Shown piece by piece: positions 8,994 to 18,281 of a DNA stretch of 64,000 bases. Both the position numbers and the translations under genes were made by a program. Origin of the DNA: CAZOOK01 sp964581385 (GTDB lineage: Bacteria > Pseudomonadota > Gammaproteobacteria > Nevskiales > Nevskiaceae); contig CAZOOK010000027.1 of NCBI GenBank assembly GCA_964581385.1, forward strand, positions 18,115 through 82,114, in the 5' to 3' direction. Every line of letters starts with the position of its first letter. Position 1 is the first letter of the stretch. The notes under the pieces are model-generated. The model had not been told where the DNA came from and made no database searches. It saw only the letters and a list, made by a program, of their open reading frames with translations.

Positions 8994-10664
8994 TTAAAGC
9001 TGCGCCAGGCGACGCGCGGCGAGCTCGCGAAGCGGTGCGGTCTTCACCTTGTTGGAAGAGGTCAGCGCAAGATTCGATTCTTCCACAAACAATACGCGCC
9101 GCGGCACCTTGTAACTGGACAAGCGCTGCGATACGAAAGCACGTACCGCACTCTCCTCCAGAGAAACCCCGTCCTCCGGAACGACACAGGCAACGACGAT
9201 TTCCCCGAGCGTGTCATGCGGCACGCCGACCGTTGCGGCGATCTTCACGCCTGGGCACTCACGCAAAACCGCGTCGATCTCCAGCGGCGAAACATTCGCG
9301 CCGCCGGTCTTGATAATGTCGTTAAGTCGCCCCTGCCAATGGAGACGGTCCTCGGCATCGAAGAAGCCGCCGTCGCCGGTTCGGAAAAAGCCTTCGTCGT
9401 CGAATACCTCATCCGGCGTCATGCGCAGGTAGCCGACCATCAGCGTCGGGCCTTTTACCGTGATCTCACCTGCTTTGCCTCGTGGCAGCACCTCACCACT
9501 CATCGGATCGATAATCCGGAAGGTGTTGCCGGGCAGGGGAGTCCCGTGATTGCCCTCGACAAATGCGGGGTCTGTTCCGCTCGGGTGCACTGCGCTCAGT
9601 GTCAAAGTCTCGGTATTGCCGTAGGCAGCCCAGGGCTCCTGCCAGTTGGTTTTCACGGTCGGGTGATTGCGCAACGGGGAGTTTTCGCCGACGTAGTGCA
9701 GCGAACTTAGATTGGCCTTACTGAATGCCGGATCCTCGACCAGTTTGGCCCACTGATGAGGCCAGGCCACCGGCAAGCTGACGCGCTCCGTTTCCATCAG
9801 CTTGAGCGCTTCGCCGGGAACGAAATAGCGCTGCAGCACGAGGCAGCCTCCGGAGGAAAATGTCGCGCCGACTGCTTGAGTGAAATTGCCGGACCAGAAG
9901 AAGCCGTTGGCTGTCCAGGTGCGTACTCCCGGAGTCAGCCCGAAGAGACGAGGCCAACGCCAGCACTGAATGGCAGCTGCGCGATGGCTGTGCACGACCC
10001 CTTTGGGTTTGGCCGTCGAACCGGACGAGAAGAACACAAACGCACGGTCAGCCGGGGCGATTTCCGCGCCGATCGCTTCGACCGTTGGTGCTGGCGCTTT
10101 GAGATCACCGCCAACAAACTCTGACCAGCTCTCGACCGCCTTACCCAGCGATGATGTATCGCCGATGCAAACCGCTCTGCGCAAAAACGGCAGACGATTC
10201 GAATAAACAACGCCCTGCGCCGTCGCAAGCTCTGGGCAGAACTGCATAATCTCCGCCGCAAAATCGCGCTCGAGCACCGAGCGCTCGAAGATGAGCAGCG
10301 AGACGTCGGCGATACGCAGCTGATATTCCAGCTCCGCGCCTTTGGCAAAGGTACTCAGCGCTACGCAGGTTCCGCCCGCGAGGCTGATTCCAAACATCGC
10401 GGTGATCCACTCGGGTCGATTGGTGGCGAGCAGGCCAACGCGAGTCTCCTTGGTCACGCCGCGCGCGACGAGCGCCCGCGCGATCGCGAACGCCTCGTCC
10501 CACACCTGCGCATAGCTGAGGCGCACAGCCGGACCAGAAGGCTGATGAAAGACCATGGCCTCCTTGTTGCGATTGTTTTGGCAAACCTCGCGCAGAAAGC
10601 CACCGAGAGTCAGTGCGCCCAGGCGCTCTTCTGAGAGCGGGGCGCCGCGTACTGTTGAGTCCAT
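8994..10664 (-). CDS. AMP-binding acyl-CoA ligase
   Basis: An ANL-superfamily enzyme of 556 aa that would activate a carboxylic acid to its acyl-CoA through an acyl-adenylate. The ATP-binding loop is FFSSGSTAKPKG, the A5-type motif is YGNTET, the hinge/A7-A8 region reads RTGDGGFF and GRLNDIIKTGG, and a C-terminal Lys lies in SSNKVKTAPL. The start ATG lies two bases after the stop of the upstream carboxymuconolactone-decarboxylase-like gene, so the two are tightly coupled. The acid could be aromatic, terpenoid or a steroid side chain. Nothing in the sequence decides this. Confidence 0.92.
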   Translation of the reverse strand: MDSTVRGAPLSEERLGALTLGGFLREVCQNNRNKEAMVFHQPSGPAVRLSYAQVWDEAFAIARALVARGVTKETRVGLLATNRPEWITAMFGISLAGGTCVALSTFAKGAELEYQLRIADVSLLIFERSVLERDFAAEIMQFCPELATAQGVVYSNRLPFLRRAVCIGDTSSLGKAVESWSEFVGGDLKAPAPTVEAIGAEIAPADRAFVFFSSGSTAKPKGVVHSHRAAAIQCWRWPRLFGLTPGVRTWTANGFFWSGNFTQAVGATFSSGGCLVLQRYFVPGEALKLMETERVSLPVAWPHQWAKLVEDPAFSKANLSSLHYVGENSPLRNHPTVKTNWQEPWAAYGNTETLTLSAVHPSGTDPAFVEGNHGTPLPGNTFRIIDPMSGEVLPRGKAGEITVKGPTLMVGYLRMTPDEVFDDEGFFRTGDGGFFDAEDRLHWQGRLNDIIKTGGANVSPLEIDAVLRECPGVKIAATVGVPHDTLGEIVVACVVPEDGVSLEESAVRAFVSQRLSSYKVPRRVLFVEESNLALTSSNKVKTAPLRELAARRLAQL

Positions 10665-10666
10665 TA

Positions 10667-11302
10667 TTAATTCGACCTTGCGTGCATGCGTGCCCTAACT
10701 TCGGGGGCCAGGGGATCGACACCGGGCTCCAGCGGCACGCCAAAGGTTTTGAACACCATTGCCAATATCTCGTAGCAGCCCACTGCGAACACGAGGTCCA
10801 TGAGCTGCGTCCTGTCAAAATGCTTTGAGAGCCGGGCCCAGGTTTCGTCTTGAATGCAGGCATCGGCATTCAACTCATCGACGGCGCGTAATAGATCGGC
10901 GTCGACGGGATCCCATCCAGGTGCGTCTGGTCCCTGCTGAATCCGTTTGATCTCTTCTTCACTCAATCCAGCCCGAAGGCCCAGCACAACGTGCTGGACA
11001 TACTCATATTCCGAGCGCCGCAACCAGCTGATACGCAGGATGAGCAGCTCGCGGATACGCTTCGATATCGTGCTTGCCATCGCGACATGGTTGTTGAAGG
11101 TCAGAAAAGCCTTCGCAAGCGCGGGATGATGCAGCATCGCGCCGAGGCCATGCATGCCGCGGGCCCCCTGGGCGCCGCTTTTTTGCCACGTCGTCAGTAC
11201 GAAATCACGACTGTGTGGAAATGCACTCATCGCATCAAGGATGGCCGCGTCCCAATCAGGGGGCAACAATGGCGGAATGCGGGGCTTCATTTCGTTAGAC
11301 AT
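10667..11302 (-). CDS. Carboxymuconolactone decarboxylase family protein
   Basis: A protein of 211 aa of the CMD/AhpD-like fold. The core RIRELLILRISWLRRSEYE, then HVVLGLRAG, matches the family's conserved helices. The AhpD CxxC pair is absent (the position reads SEYEYVQH), so a peroxidase role is unlikely. In catabolic clusters such proteins act as decarboxylases, hydratases or of unknown function. I chose the ATG at 11302; the longer frame to 11395 would overlap the next gene's stop and adds 31 residues with no family likeness. It sits between a Rieske oxygenase and an acyl-CoA ligase in the leftward run. Confidence 0.85.
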   Translation of the reverse strand: MSNEMKPRIPPLLPPDWDAAILDAMSAFPHSRDFVLTTWQKSGAQGARGMHGLGAMLHHPALAKAFLTFNNHVAMASTISKRIRELLILRISWLRRSEYEYVQHVVLGLRAGLSEEEIKRIQQGPDAPGWDPVDADLLRAVDELNADACIQDETWARLSKHFDRTQLMDLVFAVGCYEILAMVFKTFGVPLEPGVDPLAPEVRARMHARSN

Positions 11303-11387
11303 GCGTGGCTCTCGGCTCGATTGCGGATTCAGCGGCACACTGCAGCTGCCGCAAGGCAACAGTATATGTAGCGATACAACATCTCCG

Positions 11388-12770
11388 TCACCCACCTGTA
11401 AGCAGGTACCGATCCATTTCCTGGTGCAAATTCAGAATCAGCTTTTCATAATAATCAGCGAGCCAGATCTGCTTGCAACCGCGCGAATGCAGCCCTTTCT
11501 GGATCCGCGGAACATTCGAAAAATCCTGACGGGGAATTCGCAGGAACTGCTCGGGGTCTTTGACATCCGTCATCTGCTGGACAACAGCACGTGGGACAGC
11601 CTGAGCAGCCGGATAGGTTTTTGTCGAATAAATTTCGAAAATACAGGAGTCGGGATCAAATCCGTTCGGGCGAACGCGATACATCATGCAATTGCCAGCT
11701 TGCGGAAGAATCAGCAGGTTCGGAAAGACAAACACTTCGCCGCCCCACTGATCCAACACGTACTTTTCGAGTTTGGGCATCGGCCGTTGCTGAGCCGCAG
11801 CAGTCGCGTACAGTGCTTTGACATACTCAGCGCCAAGCGATGATCCTTCGGGAATGGGCTTGCCTTTTAATGCGCGGACAAGTTCAACGTCCTCCTTGAG
11901 CACCATGGCATCCATGCCTTCGACCAGCAGGTTTAACCGTGCCGCCATGGCTTCGACCGGATCGCCGGGTTTTGTGGTATGGCCCGCCATGGGTGTTTTC
12001 TCACCGCCTAAAAAGCGGCCGTGCCCATTGGCAAATGTTTCGTAAATATGATCGAGATGGGCGTAATGTGGCGTCGCGCCGGCTACATCGTCGCCATAGA
12101 TGAAATCGGCCGACGGCGGTTCCAACTGTGGATGGGTCGCCGGCACGTGATAGCCTTCAAGGAAGGCTTCTACGGCTACTTTCCAGTTGCATGGCGCAAC
12201 GACCGCTTTCCACCAATAGTGATGCATCTCGCCAACCGCGAGGCCCTCGATGAGCTGCCGCACCGGTGCGATAAATTCGGCAAAAGGCTGCGGGTTCGCA
12301 TCAAAATTGATGAAAATAAATCCGGCGAAAATTTCCAGTTTGACTTCCCGCAAGGCAACATCGGCGTCTTTTAGTTGACCATTGCGAAATTGATGGCGCT
12401 CCAGCACATACTGATTCTTGCCATCAAGCCCCCAACGCCAGCCGTGGAACGGACAAATGATCCGGCTGTTCTCAAACGAGCCGGCGCATTCTGCTAAGGC
12501 GGTACCGCGATGCGGACAGGCGTTGTAATAGGCTTTGATGGTGTTGTTATCGACACGCAGAATAATTACGGATTGGTGACCAATCTCGTAGACGGTGTAA
12601 TTACTCGGCTGAGGTATTTCGTCGAGGCGGGCGGCCATTTGCCATGCACGACTCCAAAGTTTTTCGTGCTCAAGCCGGGCAAACTCTGGATCCGTATAGC
12701 GGCCACTCCTGACGCCATGCTCAAGGGTCAGCCAATGCGCAGGCCAATTTTCTTGTGCAAATTTGCCCAT
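11388..12770 (-). CDS. Rieske non-haem iron oxygenase, alpha subunit (copy 1)
   Basis: A ring-hydroxylating-type oxygenase large subunit of 460 aa. The Rieske [2Fe-2S] ligands are in CPHRGTA and CPFHGWRW, near residues 85-110. The mononuclear iron site is in EAFLEGYHVPATHP, which gives the two His ligands. No beta subunit is nearby, so it may belong to the homotrimeric alpha-only type. No dedicated reductase is encoded in the cluster either, so electrons must come from elsewhere. It is related to but clearly distinct from the next gene (12890-14275). Two such oxygenases in a row suggest two successive hydroxylation or demethylation steps, or two substrates. Confidence 0.93.
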   Translation of the reverse strand: MGKFAQENWPAHWLTLEHGVRSGRYTDPEFARLEHEKLWSRAWQMAARLDEIPQPSNYTVYEIGHQSVIILRVDNNTIKAYYNACPHRGTALAECAGSFENSRIICPFHGWRWGLDGKNQYVLERHQFRNGQLKDADVALREVKLEIFAGFIFINFDANPQPFAEFIAPVRQLIEGLAVGEMHHYWWKAVVAPCNWKVAVEAFLEGYHVPATHPQLEPPSADFIYGDDVAGATPHYAHLDHIYETFANGHGRFLGGEKTPMAGHTTKPGDPVEAMAARLNLLVEGMDAMVLKEDVELVRALKGKPIPEGSSLGAEYVKALYATAAAQQRPMPKLEKYVLDQWGGEVFVFPNLLILPQAGNCMMYRVRPNGFDPDSCIFEIYSTKTYPAAQAVPRAVVQQMTDVKDPEQFLRIPRQDFSNVPRIQKGLHSRGCKQIWLADYYEKLILNLHQEMDRYLLTGG

Positions 12771-12889
12771 ATCGATTTCCTCAACAATACGACAATAAAT
12801 ATCCTGCGAACTTTAGATGACGCGGTCGTCACGTCATTCTCGCATCTCGCTGCACGTCAACGATCAGACTTGCTGTGCGGCGCATTTTT

Positions 12890-14275
12890 TCACTTCAGCT
12901 TCTTTGGTGTACCCGTGCCCATGTATTTCGCCAGGTTGCGGTGAAGATTGGCGGTGCTGCGCTCCATATAGGGATTGGGTTTCGTGCCGTGGAAACCGTA
13001 AGATTTCATGCCCTGTTGCACCGCGGCCATGTTGGAAAAATCCTGCCCCAGCACGTAGCACCAGGCCTCTTCGGTTGCCGGCGAATAGACCCACTCCGTC
13101 TTCGGCTCCTGTCCCTTCGGGAACAGCTCATAAACCGCGGCCTCGAAGATGCACTTATTGGGATCGTCACCGTAAGGCCGCGCGCTATAGCACAAGGCGT
13201 TATTGACAGCGTGCCCGATTTGGAAATTGGGAAAGATCTGCCAAGCCGTGCCGCTCTTGCCGACATGTGCGGCTTCTACGGTCGGCCAGATCACGCCGCG
13301 TGCGGCATCATCGCGTCGTGCCGATGCAAGCCAATGTTGGAGCACCTTATCAGGCGGAGTTCCTTCCGGCAGTTCGTCCACCAGCCGGAGCGCCGCATTG
13401 ACCAGAGTCTGCGTGGTGTTTGTATTTGCCTTTTCCCAGGTATAGACCTGCATCTCCGCAGTCGATTTTCGAGGGTCGGCGCCCGAGCCAATCCGCAGCT
13501 TCGCCTGTTGGTTCTCGTCCATATTCTTGGGCGCCTCATAGCCGATGTTGCTATGTTTTCCGTGCACCCTGGCCCAGCCGCGGAATTCGCCGTATTTGTT
13601 GAACTCCGGATGCGTCGTCTGCACATGGTAGGTTTCATTGAAGGCCTCCAAGGCGACCTTCCAATTGCAATCGAAGATGCCCCACTTGCGCCATCGGTAA
13701 CGCATGTTCTGCAGCTCGAAGGGATCGAGCATGGAGCTGACGGGCTCAAGATAGTCGCGCAAGGCTTCGCAGTTCGGATCCATGTTGATCCAGACCCAGC
13801 CGCCCCAGGTGTCGACCTTGACCTCGCTCAGGTGCGTGTTTTCCGCTGTTAAAGCGCCCTTCCAGTCATCCTTGTGGGGCACATGTATGTTTTCGCCATC
13901 CAGGTTGAACCGCCATCCGTGGAAGCCGCAGACAAACATTTTCTTCGTGCTGCAGGCGTTTCTTGCGCCCGGAGGGGTGTCCACCAGCCGCCGGCCGCGG
14001 TGCGCGCAGACATTGTGGTACGCCTTGATCTTGTCAGGCGCTGTGCGCACGACCACGATCGAGTCGGAGAGAATCTCGTAGGTCAGACAGCTGCCCACCT
14101 CGGGGATCTCTTCGATCCGCCCGACTTGCTGCCACACCTTGCGCCACAGCTTGTCACGCTCAGCCCGGGCGTAGTCCTCGGATATATAGGCTTCCACCGG
14201 AATCGTGAGTGCCTCGGCCAGCTCTTCAGCCGTGAGGGACGTTGTTTCTTTCATGGTCTCGGCAGTTTTGCTCAT
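12890..14275 (-). CDS. Rieske non-haem iron oxygenase, alpha subunit (copy 2)
   Basis: A 461-aa Rieske oxygenase large subunit. Its cluster ligands are in CAHRGRR and CGFHGWRF, with a longer insertion between the pairs than in copy 1. The iron-site motif is EAFNETYHVQTTHP. I chose the ATG at 14275, because GGAG lies six bases upstream, instead of the TTG at 14287. It is the second gene of the leftward run, 172 bases downstream of the SDR stop. Like copy 1 it lacks a beta subunit. Substrate and regiochemistry are unknown. Confidence 0.93.
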   Translation of the reverse strand: MSKTAETMKETTSLTAEELAEALTIPVEAYISEDYARAERDKLWRKVWQQVGRIEEIPEVGSCLTYEILSDSIVVVRTAPDKIKAYHNVCAHRGRRLVDTPPGARNACSTKKMFVCGFHGWRFNLDGENIHVPHKDDWKGALTAENTHLSEVKVDTWGGWVWINMDPNCEALRDYLEPVSSMLDPFELQNMRYRWRKWGIFDCNWKVALEAFNETYHVQTTHPEFNKYGEFRGWARVHGKHSNIGYEAPKNMDENQQAKLRIGSGADPRKSTAEMQVYTWEKANTNTTQTLVNAALRLVDELPEGTPPDKVLQHWLASARRDDAARGVIWPTVEAAHVGKSGTAWQIFPNFQIGHAVNNALCYSARPYGDDPNKCIFEAAVYELFPKGQEPKTEWVYSPATEEAWCYVLGQDFSNMAAVQQGMKSYGFHGTKPNPYMERSTANLHRNLAKYMGTGTPKKLK

Positions 14276-14447
14276 GACGTTCTCCAATTCTGTGTGGCAT
14301 CGCTTTCGCGCGATCGAACTTGGCTAGTCGCTTCGTGGATCAGAAGCGGGCCCGGCGCGGGTTTCGTTCCCGCGCTGTTGGCCAAATAGCAGGTATAGAT
14401 GCCGCCACAAACGTGATAGGAAATTTCCACGGGCATTAGGTTTTGTC

Positions 14448-15293
14448 TCAGCGTTTAATGGCCGCACGGAAGGACTCGTCCTTGAGAAACAGGGAGGTGT
14501 TGTCGGCGCCGAGATGAGTCCATTTCAGATTGAGACCGCCATCCACGAGAATGGTCTGGCCGGTGATGTAGCTCGATAGATCCGACAATAGGAAAAGGAT
14601 GGCGCCGGCTTGCTCCTCGGGGCGCGCGCGCCGTCCCATCGCAATGGCCCGACGGTCGCGCTCCGGGTCGTTGTCCACGAAGGTGCTCGAAGCCGGTGTC
14701 TCGGTCACGCCGGGCGCCACGGCATTGACTCGGATATTGTCCAAGGCCAGTTCGACTGCCATGGTGCGGGTCACCGCCACCACCGCTGCCTTGGCGGCGC
14801 CATAGGCGATGTGGAAAGGTGCCGTGTTCATGCCGCTGATCGATGAAATCGAGGCAATCGAACCCGGACGTCCCTGCGCTTTCAATTCCGCGGCGACGGC
14901 CTGGCTCATGAAGAACATGGTCTCCAGATTCTGGGCGAACAGTGCACGCCAGTCGCTGCGGGTCACCCGGGTGGAGTGCATCCAGGTCGATGGGGCGGCG
15001 CCGCCGGCGACATTGACGAGTCCGTGGAGCTCGCCCTTCGTGCGCCGCACCTGCTCCATGGTCGCAGCCACGCCTTCATCGGTCGAAGCGTCGGCGGCGA
15101 GCGGTACGATCGAAAGGCCCTGCGCCATCAGCGGTGCAATATGTGTGTCGAGATTTTTTTGAGATCGGCTTACCGCGATCACGGTCGCCCCTGCGCGAGC
15201 AACCACGCTCGTGACGGTCGTCCCAATGCCGCCACCGGCGGCGCCGGACACTACGACGATGCGGCCGTCGAGCTTCAGGAGATTCTGTTCCAT
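14448..15293 (-). CDS. SDR family oxidoreductase
   Basis: A short-chain dehydrogenase of 281 aa. The nucleotide-binding motif is variant, SGAAGGGIGTTV in place of TGxxxGIG. The catalytic Ser is in SISSISGM and the Tyr/Lys pair in YGAAKAA. SDR features continue with NAVAPGV and a late ITGQTILVDGG. It is the first gene of the leftward catabolic run, next to the regulatory spacer at 15294-15552. It probably dehydrogenates a diol or secondary alcohol made by one of the oxygenases (inference from context). Confidence 0.9.
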   Translation of the reverse strand: MEQNLLKLDGRIVVVSGAAGGGIGTTVTSVVARAGATVIAVSRSQKNLDTHIAPLMAQGLSIVPLAADASTDEGVAATMEQVRRTKGELHGLVNVAGGAAPSTWMHSTRVTRSDWRALFAQNLETMFFMSQAVAAELKAQGRPGSIASISSISGMNTAPFHIAYGAAKAAVVAVTRTMAVELALDNIRVNAVAPGVTETPASSTFVDNDPERDRRAIAMGRRARPEEQAGAILFLLSDLSSYITGQTILVDGGLNLKWTHLGADNTSLFLKDESFRAAIKR

Positions 15294-15361
15294 GATCTAA
15301 TTCAACCTACTTCGCAGGATCGACGCTGCGGATTTTCGATGAGTTCACAAAATTCGTCCAA

Positions 15362-15379
15362 TAATTGTCCGGACAATTA
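15362..15379. promoter_or_regulatory. Operator-like palindrome 1, core TTGTCCGGACAA
   Basis: A perfect 18-bp palindrome, TAATTGTCCGGACAATTA. It lies between the likely leftward -10 box (15418-15423) and the start of the SDR gene, so a bound regulator would block the catabolic run. Its core recurs in palindrome 2 with one base changed, which supports a shared dimeric regulator. The regulator is not encoded next to it. Confidence 0.6.
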
Positions 15380-15417
15380 GATGCTCATCTGCCGCGCTGT
15401 AACTATCAAGTATTTTT

Positions 15418-15423
15418 ATTATA
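15418..15423 (-). promoter_or_regulatory. Candidate -10 box for the leftward catabolic run
   Basis: A perfect TATAAT on the minus strand between the two palindromes. The -35 region is weak. The arrangement places palindrome 1 downstream of the expected start and palindrome 2 at or above the -35. Confidence 0.4.
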
Positions 15424-15446
15424 AGGGACGATCGAAAGTAAAGTCC

Positions 15447-15468
15447 GTTATTTGTCTGGACAAATAAC
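15447..15468. promoter_or_regulatory. Operator-like palindrome 2, core TTGTCTGGACAA
   Basis: A 22-bp inverted repeat with ten-base arms, GTTATTTGTC and GACAAATAAC, around a two-base centre. It shares its 12-base core with palindrome 1, 85 bases away, apart from the centre. It lies about 85 bases before the start of the Mg2+ ATPase gene, so it could serve either divergent unit or both through looping. Confidence 0.6.
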
Positions 15469-15552
15469 AATGGTTTGAGGCTACTGTTTGTGCCGTTAGC
15501 TGAGAATTCATCGGCGCACGGCGTATGTGCATGGCAGGTGATCTTTTTAGAG

Positions 15553-18237
15553 ATGCGGGTGCCAATGATTTCGAACACCGTCTTGCCTAAGCGCTTGCTC
15601 GCCCCCGGCCGGCACAAGGATCCAACGATTCGCGTCTCGCCGGTGGTCGTGGAGTCGGCGGCGGTAGACGCAGCGGGCGTCTATGCCAAGCTGAACACTT
15701 GCTTCGACGGGTTGACCAGCAAGGAGGTGCAGCTGCGTCTGGCCCAGTACGGTCCCAACGTGCTCGCGAAGGACCAGCGGCCGGGATTCGGCAAGCTGCT
15801 CTGGCGTTCGGTGCTCAACCCGCTGGTGATCCTGCTGGCGACGCTCGCGGCAGTGTCGTTCGTCACCGGCGATGCCAGAGCCGGGCTCATGATGCTGTCC
15901 ATGATTGTCCTGAGCGTCGGCTTGAAGCTGGTGCAGGAGGTCAAGGCTGGCAGCACAGCGGCGAAGCTCAAGGCGATGATTTCGGTGACGGCCACGGTGT
16001 TTCGCGACGGTGCTCCGCAGGAGGTTGCCATCGCGCAGCTGGTTCCGGGTGACGTGGTGCAGCTGACCGCCGGTGACATGGTTCCCGGCGACGTGCGGAT
16101 CGTCCAGGCGAAGGACCTCTTTGTAAGCCAGGGGTCGCTGACTGGCGAGAGCTTCCCGGTCGAGAAATACGAAGTCGAGAAAAATACCGCTGCCGCAGTG
16201 ACTGCACCGCTCACGCTGACGAGCGTCGCATTCCTCGGCACCAGCATCGAGAGCGGATCGGCGAGGGCAGTGGTGGCGGCAACCGGCAAAGACACCTATC
16301 TCTGCTGCATGGCGGCCTCTCTCCAGGAGCAACAACCGACAACGGCTTTCGACCGCGGCATCTCGCGGTTTACCTGGCTCATGCTGCGCTTCATGCTGGT
16401 GATGGTGCCCTTAGTATTCGTTATCAATGGCCTGACGAAGGGCAATTGGGTGCAAGCCTTCTTTTTCGCTCTGGCGGTGGCCGTCGGCCTGACGCCTGAA
16501 ATGCTGCCGATGATCGTGACCGTGTGTCTGTCCAAGGGCGCCGTGGTGATGGGTCGCAAGAAGGTCATCGTTAAACGGATCAACGCGATCCAGAACTTGG
16601 GCGCTATGGACGTGCTCTGTACCGACAAGACCGGAACATTGACGATGGACCGGGTCATTCTCGAGCGCTACTGCAATGTGATGCTGCGCGAGGACGAAGA
16701 CGTGCTCGCGCTGGCGTACATGAACAGCCACTTTCAGACGGGCCTGAAAAATGTTCTTGACCGCGCGGTGCTGGCGCACACCGAGACGCACGCCCACGCC
16801 AACATTCCGGATTACGCTAAGGTCGATGAGATTCCGTTCGACTTCCAGCGCCGCATCATGTCGGTTGTCGTCCGCACGCCCGAAGGCAAGGATCGCATTA
16901 TCTCCAAAGGTGCTCCCGAAGCGATCTTTCCCAAGTGCGCGAGCGCTGTACTCGACGACAAGCTGCTGCCGATGGATCACCAGCACATCGAAGATCTGAA
17001 GAAAGAATACGAATCGCTCAGCGCCGACGGCTTTCGCGTGCTGGCCATCGCCACCAAAGACGTCGAGCCGCACGGCACGGTGGCGGGCGATGCCACGCCC
17101 TATGGCAAGGCCGACGAGTGCGCTCTGATCCTGCAGGGCTACGTCGCGTTCCTCGATCCGCCCAAGGAAAGCGCCGCTGCAGCGATCAAGGCACTGCAGG
17201 CACACGGTGTCGCGGTCAAGGTCGTGACCGGCGACAATGACCTGGTGGCCCGCAAGATCTGCAAGGAGGTGGGGCTCTCCACTGATTCCGTTCTGGTGGG
17301 CGACGACGTCGAGAAGATGAGCGACGAGCAACTCGCCGATGCCGCCGAGAAGACCACGCTGTTCGCCCGCGTCTCGCCGGCGCACAAGCAGCGGATCATT
17401 AAAGCATTGCAATCGCGCAAGCACACGGTCGGCTTCATGGGCGACGGCATCAATGACGCGCCGGCGCTCCACGCTGCCGATGTAGGCATAAGCGTGGATA
17501 CCGCGGTGGACATTGCCAAAGAATCCGCCGACATGATCCTGCTGGAGAAATCGCTGCTCGTGCTGGACGAAGGCGTGCTCGAAGGGCGCAAAGTCTTTTC
17601 GAACATCATCAAGTACGTCCGCATGGGCGCATCGAGCAATTTCGGCAACATGTTCAGCGTGCTGGGAGCCAGCATCTTCGTGCCATTCCTGCCGATGCTG
17701 CCGGTGCAAATCCTGGCCAACAACCTGATCTACGACATCGGCCAGACCACCATTCCCACCGACGATGTGGATCCCGAGCGGATCGCCATGCCGCGTCAAT
17801 GGGATCTCGGTGAGCTCACCCGATTCGTCCTTTTCATCGGCCCGTGCTCATCGGTGTTCGATTACACGACGTATCTCATGATGCTGTACATCTTCAACTG
17901 CTGGGACATCTCCACACCGCTGGCCGCGGCGCACAGTGCCAGCCTGTTCCAGACCGGCTGGTTCGTCGAGAGCCTATTGACGCAGACACTCATCATCCAC
18001 GTCATCCGTACCAACAAGATTCCATTCCTGCAGAGCCGCTCGTCCCAGCCGGTGATGATAACGAGCTTGGTCATCATGGCCATTGGCGTCGTCATTCCGT
18101 ACTCGCCGCTCGGTCGCTATCTGGGATTTTCGCTGCTACCACCGCTCTACTGGCCACTGCTGGCGGCAACGCTGCTGTGCTACGTGGTACTTACTCAGGG
18201 CGTGAAGATGTGGCTGTTGCGTCGCAACCTGATTTGA
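15553..18237 (+). CDS. mgtA: Mg2+-importing P-type ATPase (MgtA/MgtB family)
   Basis: An inner-membrane P-type ATPase of 894 aa, the usual MgtA length. Visible motifs are LTGESFPVEK (actuator), the phosphorylated Asp in CTDKTGTLT, KGAPEAIF (nucleotide binding), and MGDGINDAPAL (hinge). Hydrophobic pairs lie near 85-130, 275-330 and in the last 220 residues. It imports Mg2+ into the cytoplasm at the cost of ATP. The frame is open back to a TTG at 15475, but I chose the ATG at 15553. An ATG four codons later is also possible. No mgtC is adjacent. It is divergent from the catabolic run across the two palindromes; no long structured Mg2+-sensing leader is evident in the 259-bp spacer. Confidence 0.9.
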   Translation: MRVPMISNTVLPKRLLAPGRHKDPTIRVSPVVVESAAVDAAGVYAKLNTCFDGLTSKEVQLRLAQYGPNVLAKDQRPGFGKLLWRSVLNPLVILLATLAAVSFVTGDARAGLMMLSMIVLSVGLKLVQEVKAGSTAAKLKAMISVTATVFRDGAPQEVAIAQLVPGDVVQLTAGDMVPGDVRIVQAKDLFVSQGSLTGESFPVEKYEVEKNTAAAVTAPLTLTSVAFLGTSIESGSARAVVAATGKDTYLCCMAASLQEQQPTTAFDRGISRFTWLMLRFMLVMVPLVFVINGLTKGNWVQAFFFALAVAVGLTPEMLPMIVTVCLSKGAVVMGRKKVIVKRINAIQNLGAMDVLCTDKTGTLTMDRVILERYCNVMLREDEDVLALAYMNSHFQTGLKNVLDRAVLAHTETHAHANIPDYAKVDEIPFDFQRRIMSVVVRTPEGKDRIISKGAPEAIFPKCASAVLDDKLLPMDHQHIEDLKKEYESLSADGFRVLAIATKDVEPHGTVAGDATPYGKADECALILQGYVAFLDPPKESAAAAIKALQAHGVAVKVVTGDNDLVARKICKEVGLSTDSVLVGDDVEKMSDEQLADAAEKTTLFARVSPAHKQRIIKALQSRKHTVGFMGDGINDAPALHAADVGISVDTAVDIAKESADMILLEKSLLVLDEGVLEGRKVFSNIIKYVRMGASSNFGNMFSVLGASIFVPFLPMLPVQILANNLIYDIGQTTIPTDDVDPERIAMPRQWDLGELTRFVLFIGPCSSVFDYTTYLMMLYIFNCWDISTPLAAAHSASLFQTGWFVESLLTQTLIIHVIRTNKIPFLQSRSSQPVMITSLVIMAIGVVIPYSPLGRYLGFSLLPPLYWPLLAATLLCYVVLTQGVKMWLLRRNLI

Positions 18238-18281
18238 CCACCACCCATAGGGACCGGCTCGCGAAGAATGGCCTATTCACG

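Noticed and set aside
15475..15552. Upstream TTG start for the Mg2+ ATPase
   Set aside because: It would add 26 residues unlike the family and begins just after palindrome 2, where the promoter or leader is expected.
16411..17799. Antisense frame of 462 codons opposite the Mg2+ ATPase gene
   Set aside because: A shadow rich in His, Asp and Val with no domain; the plus strand carries all P-type ATPase motifs.
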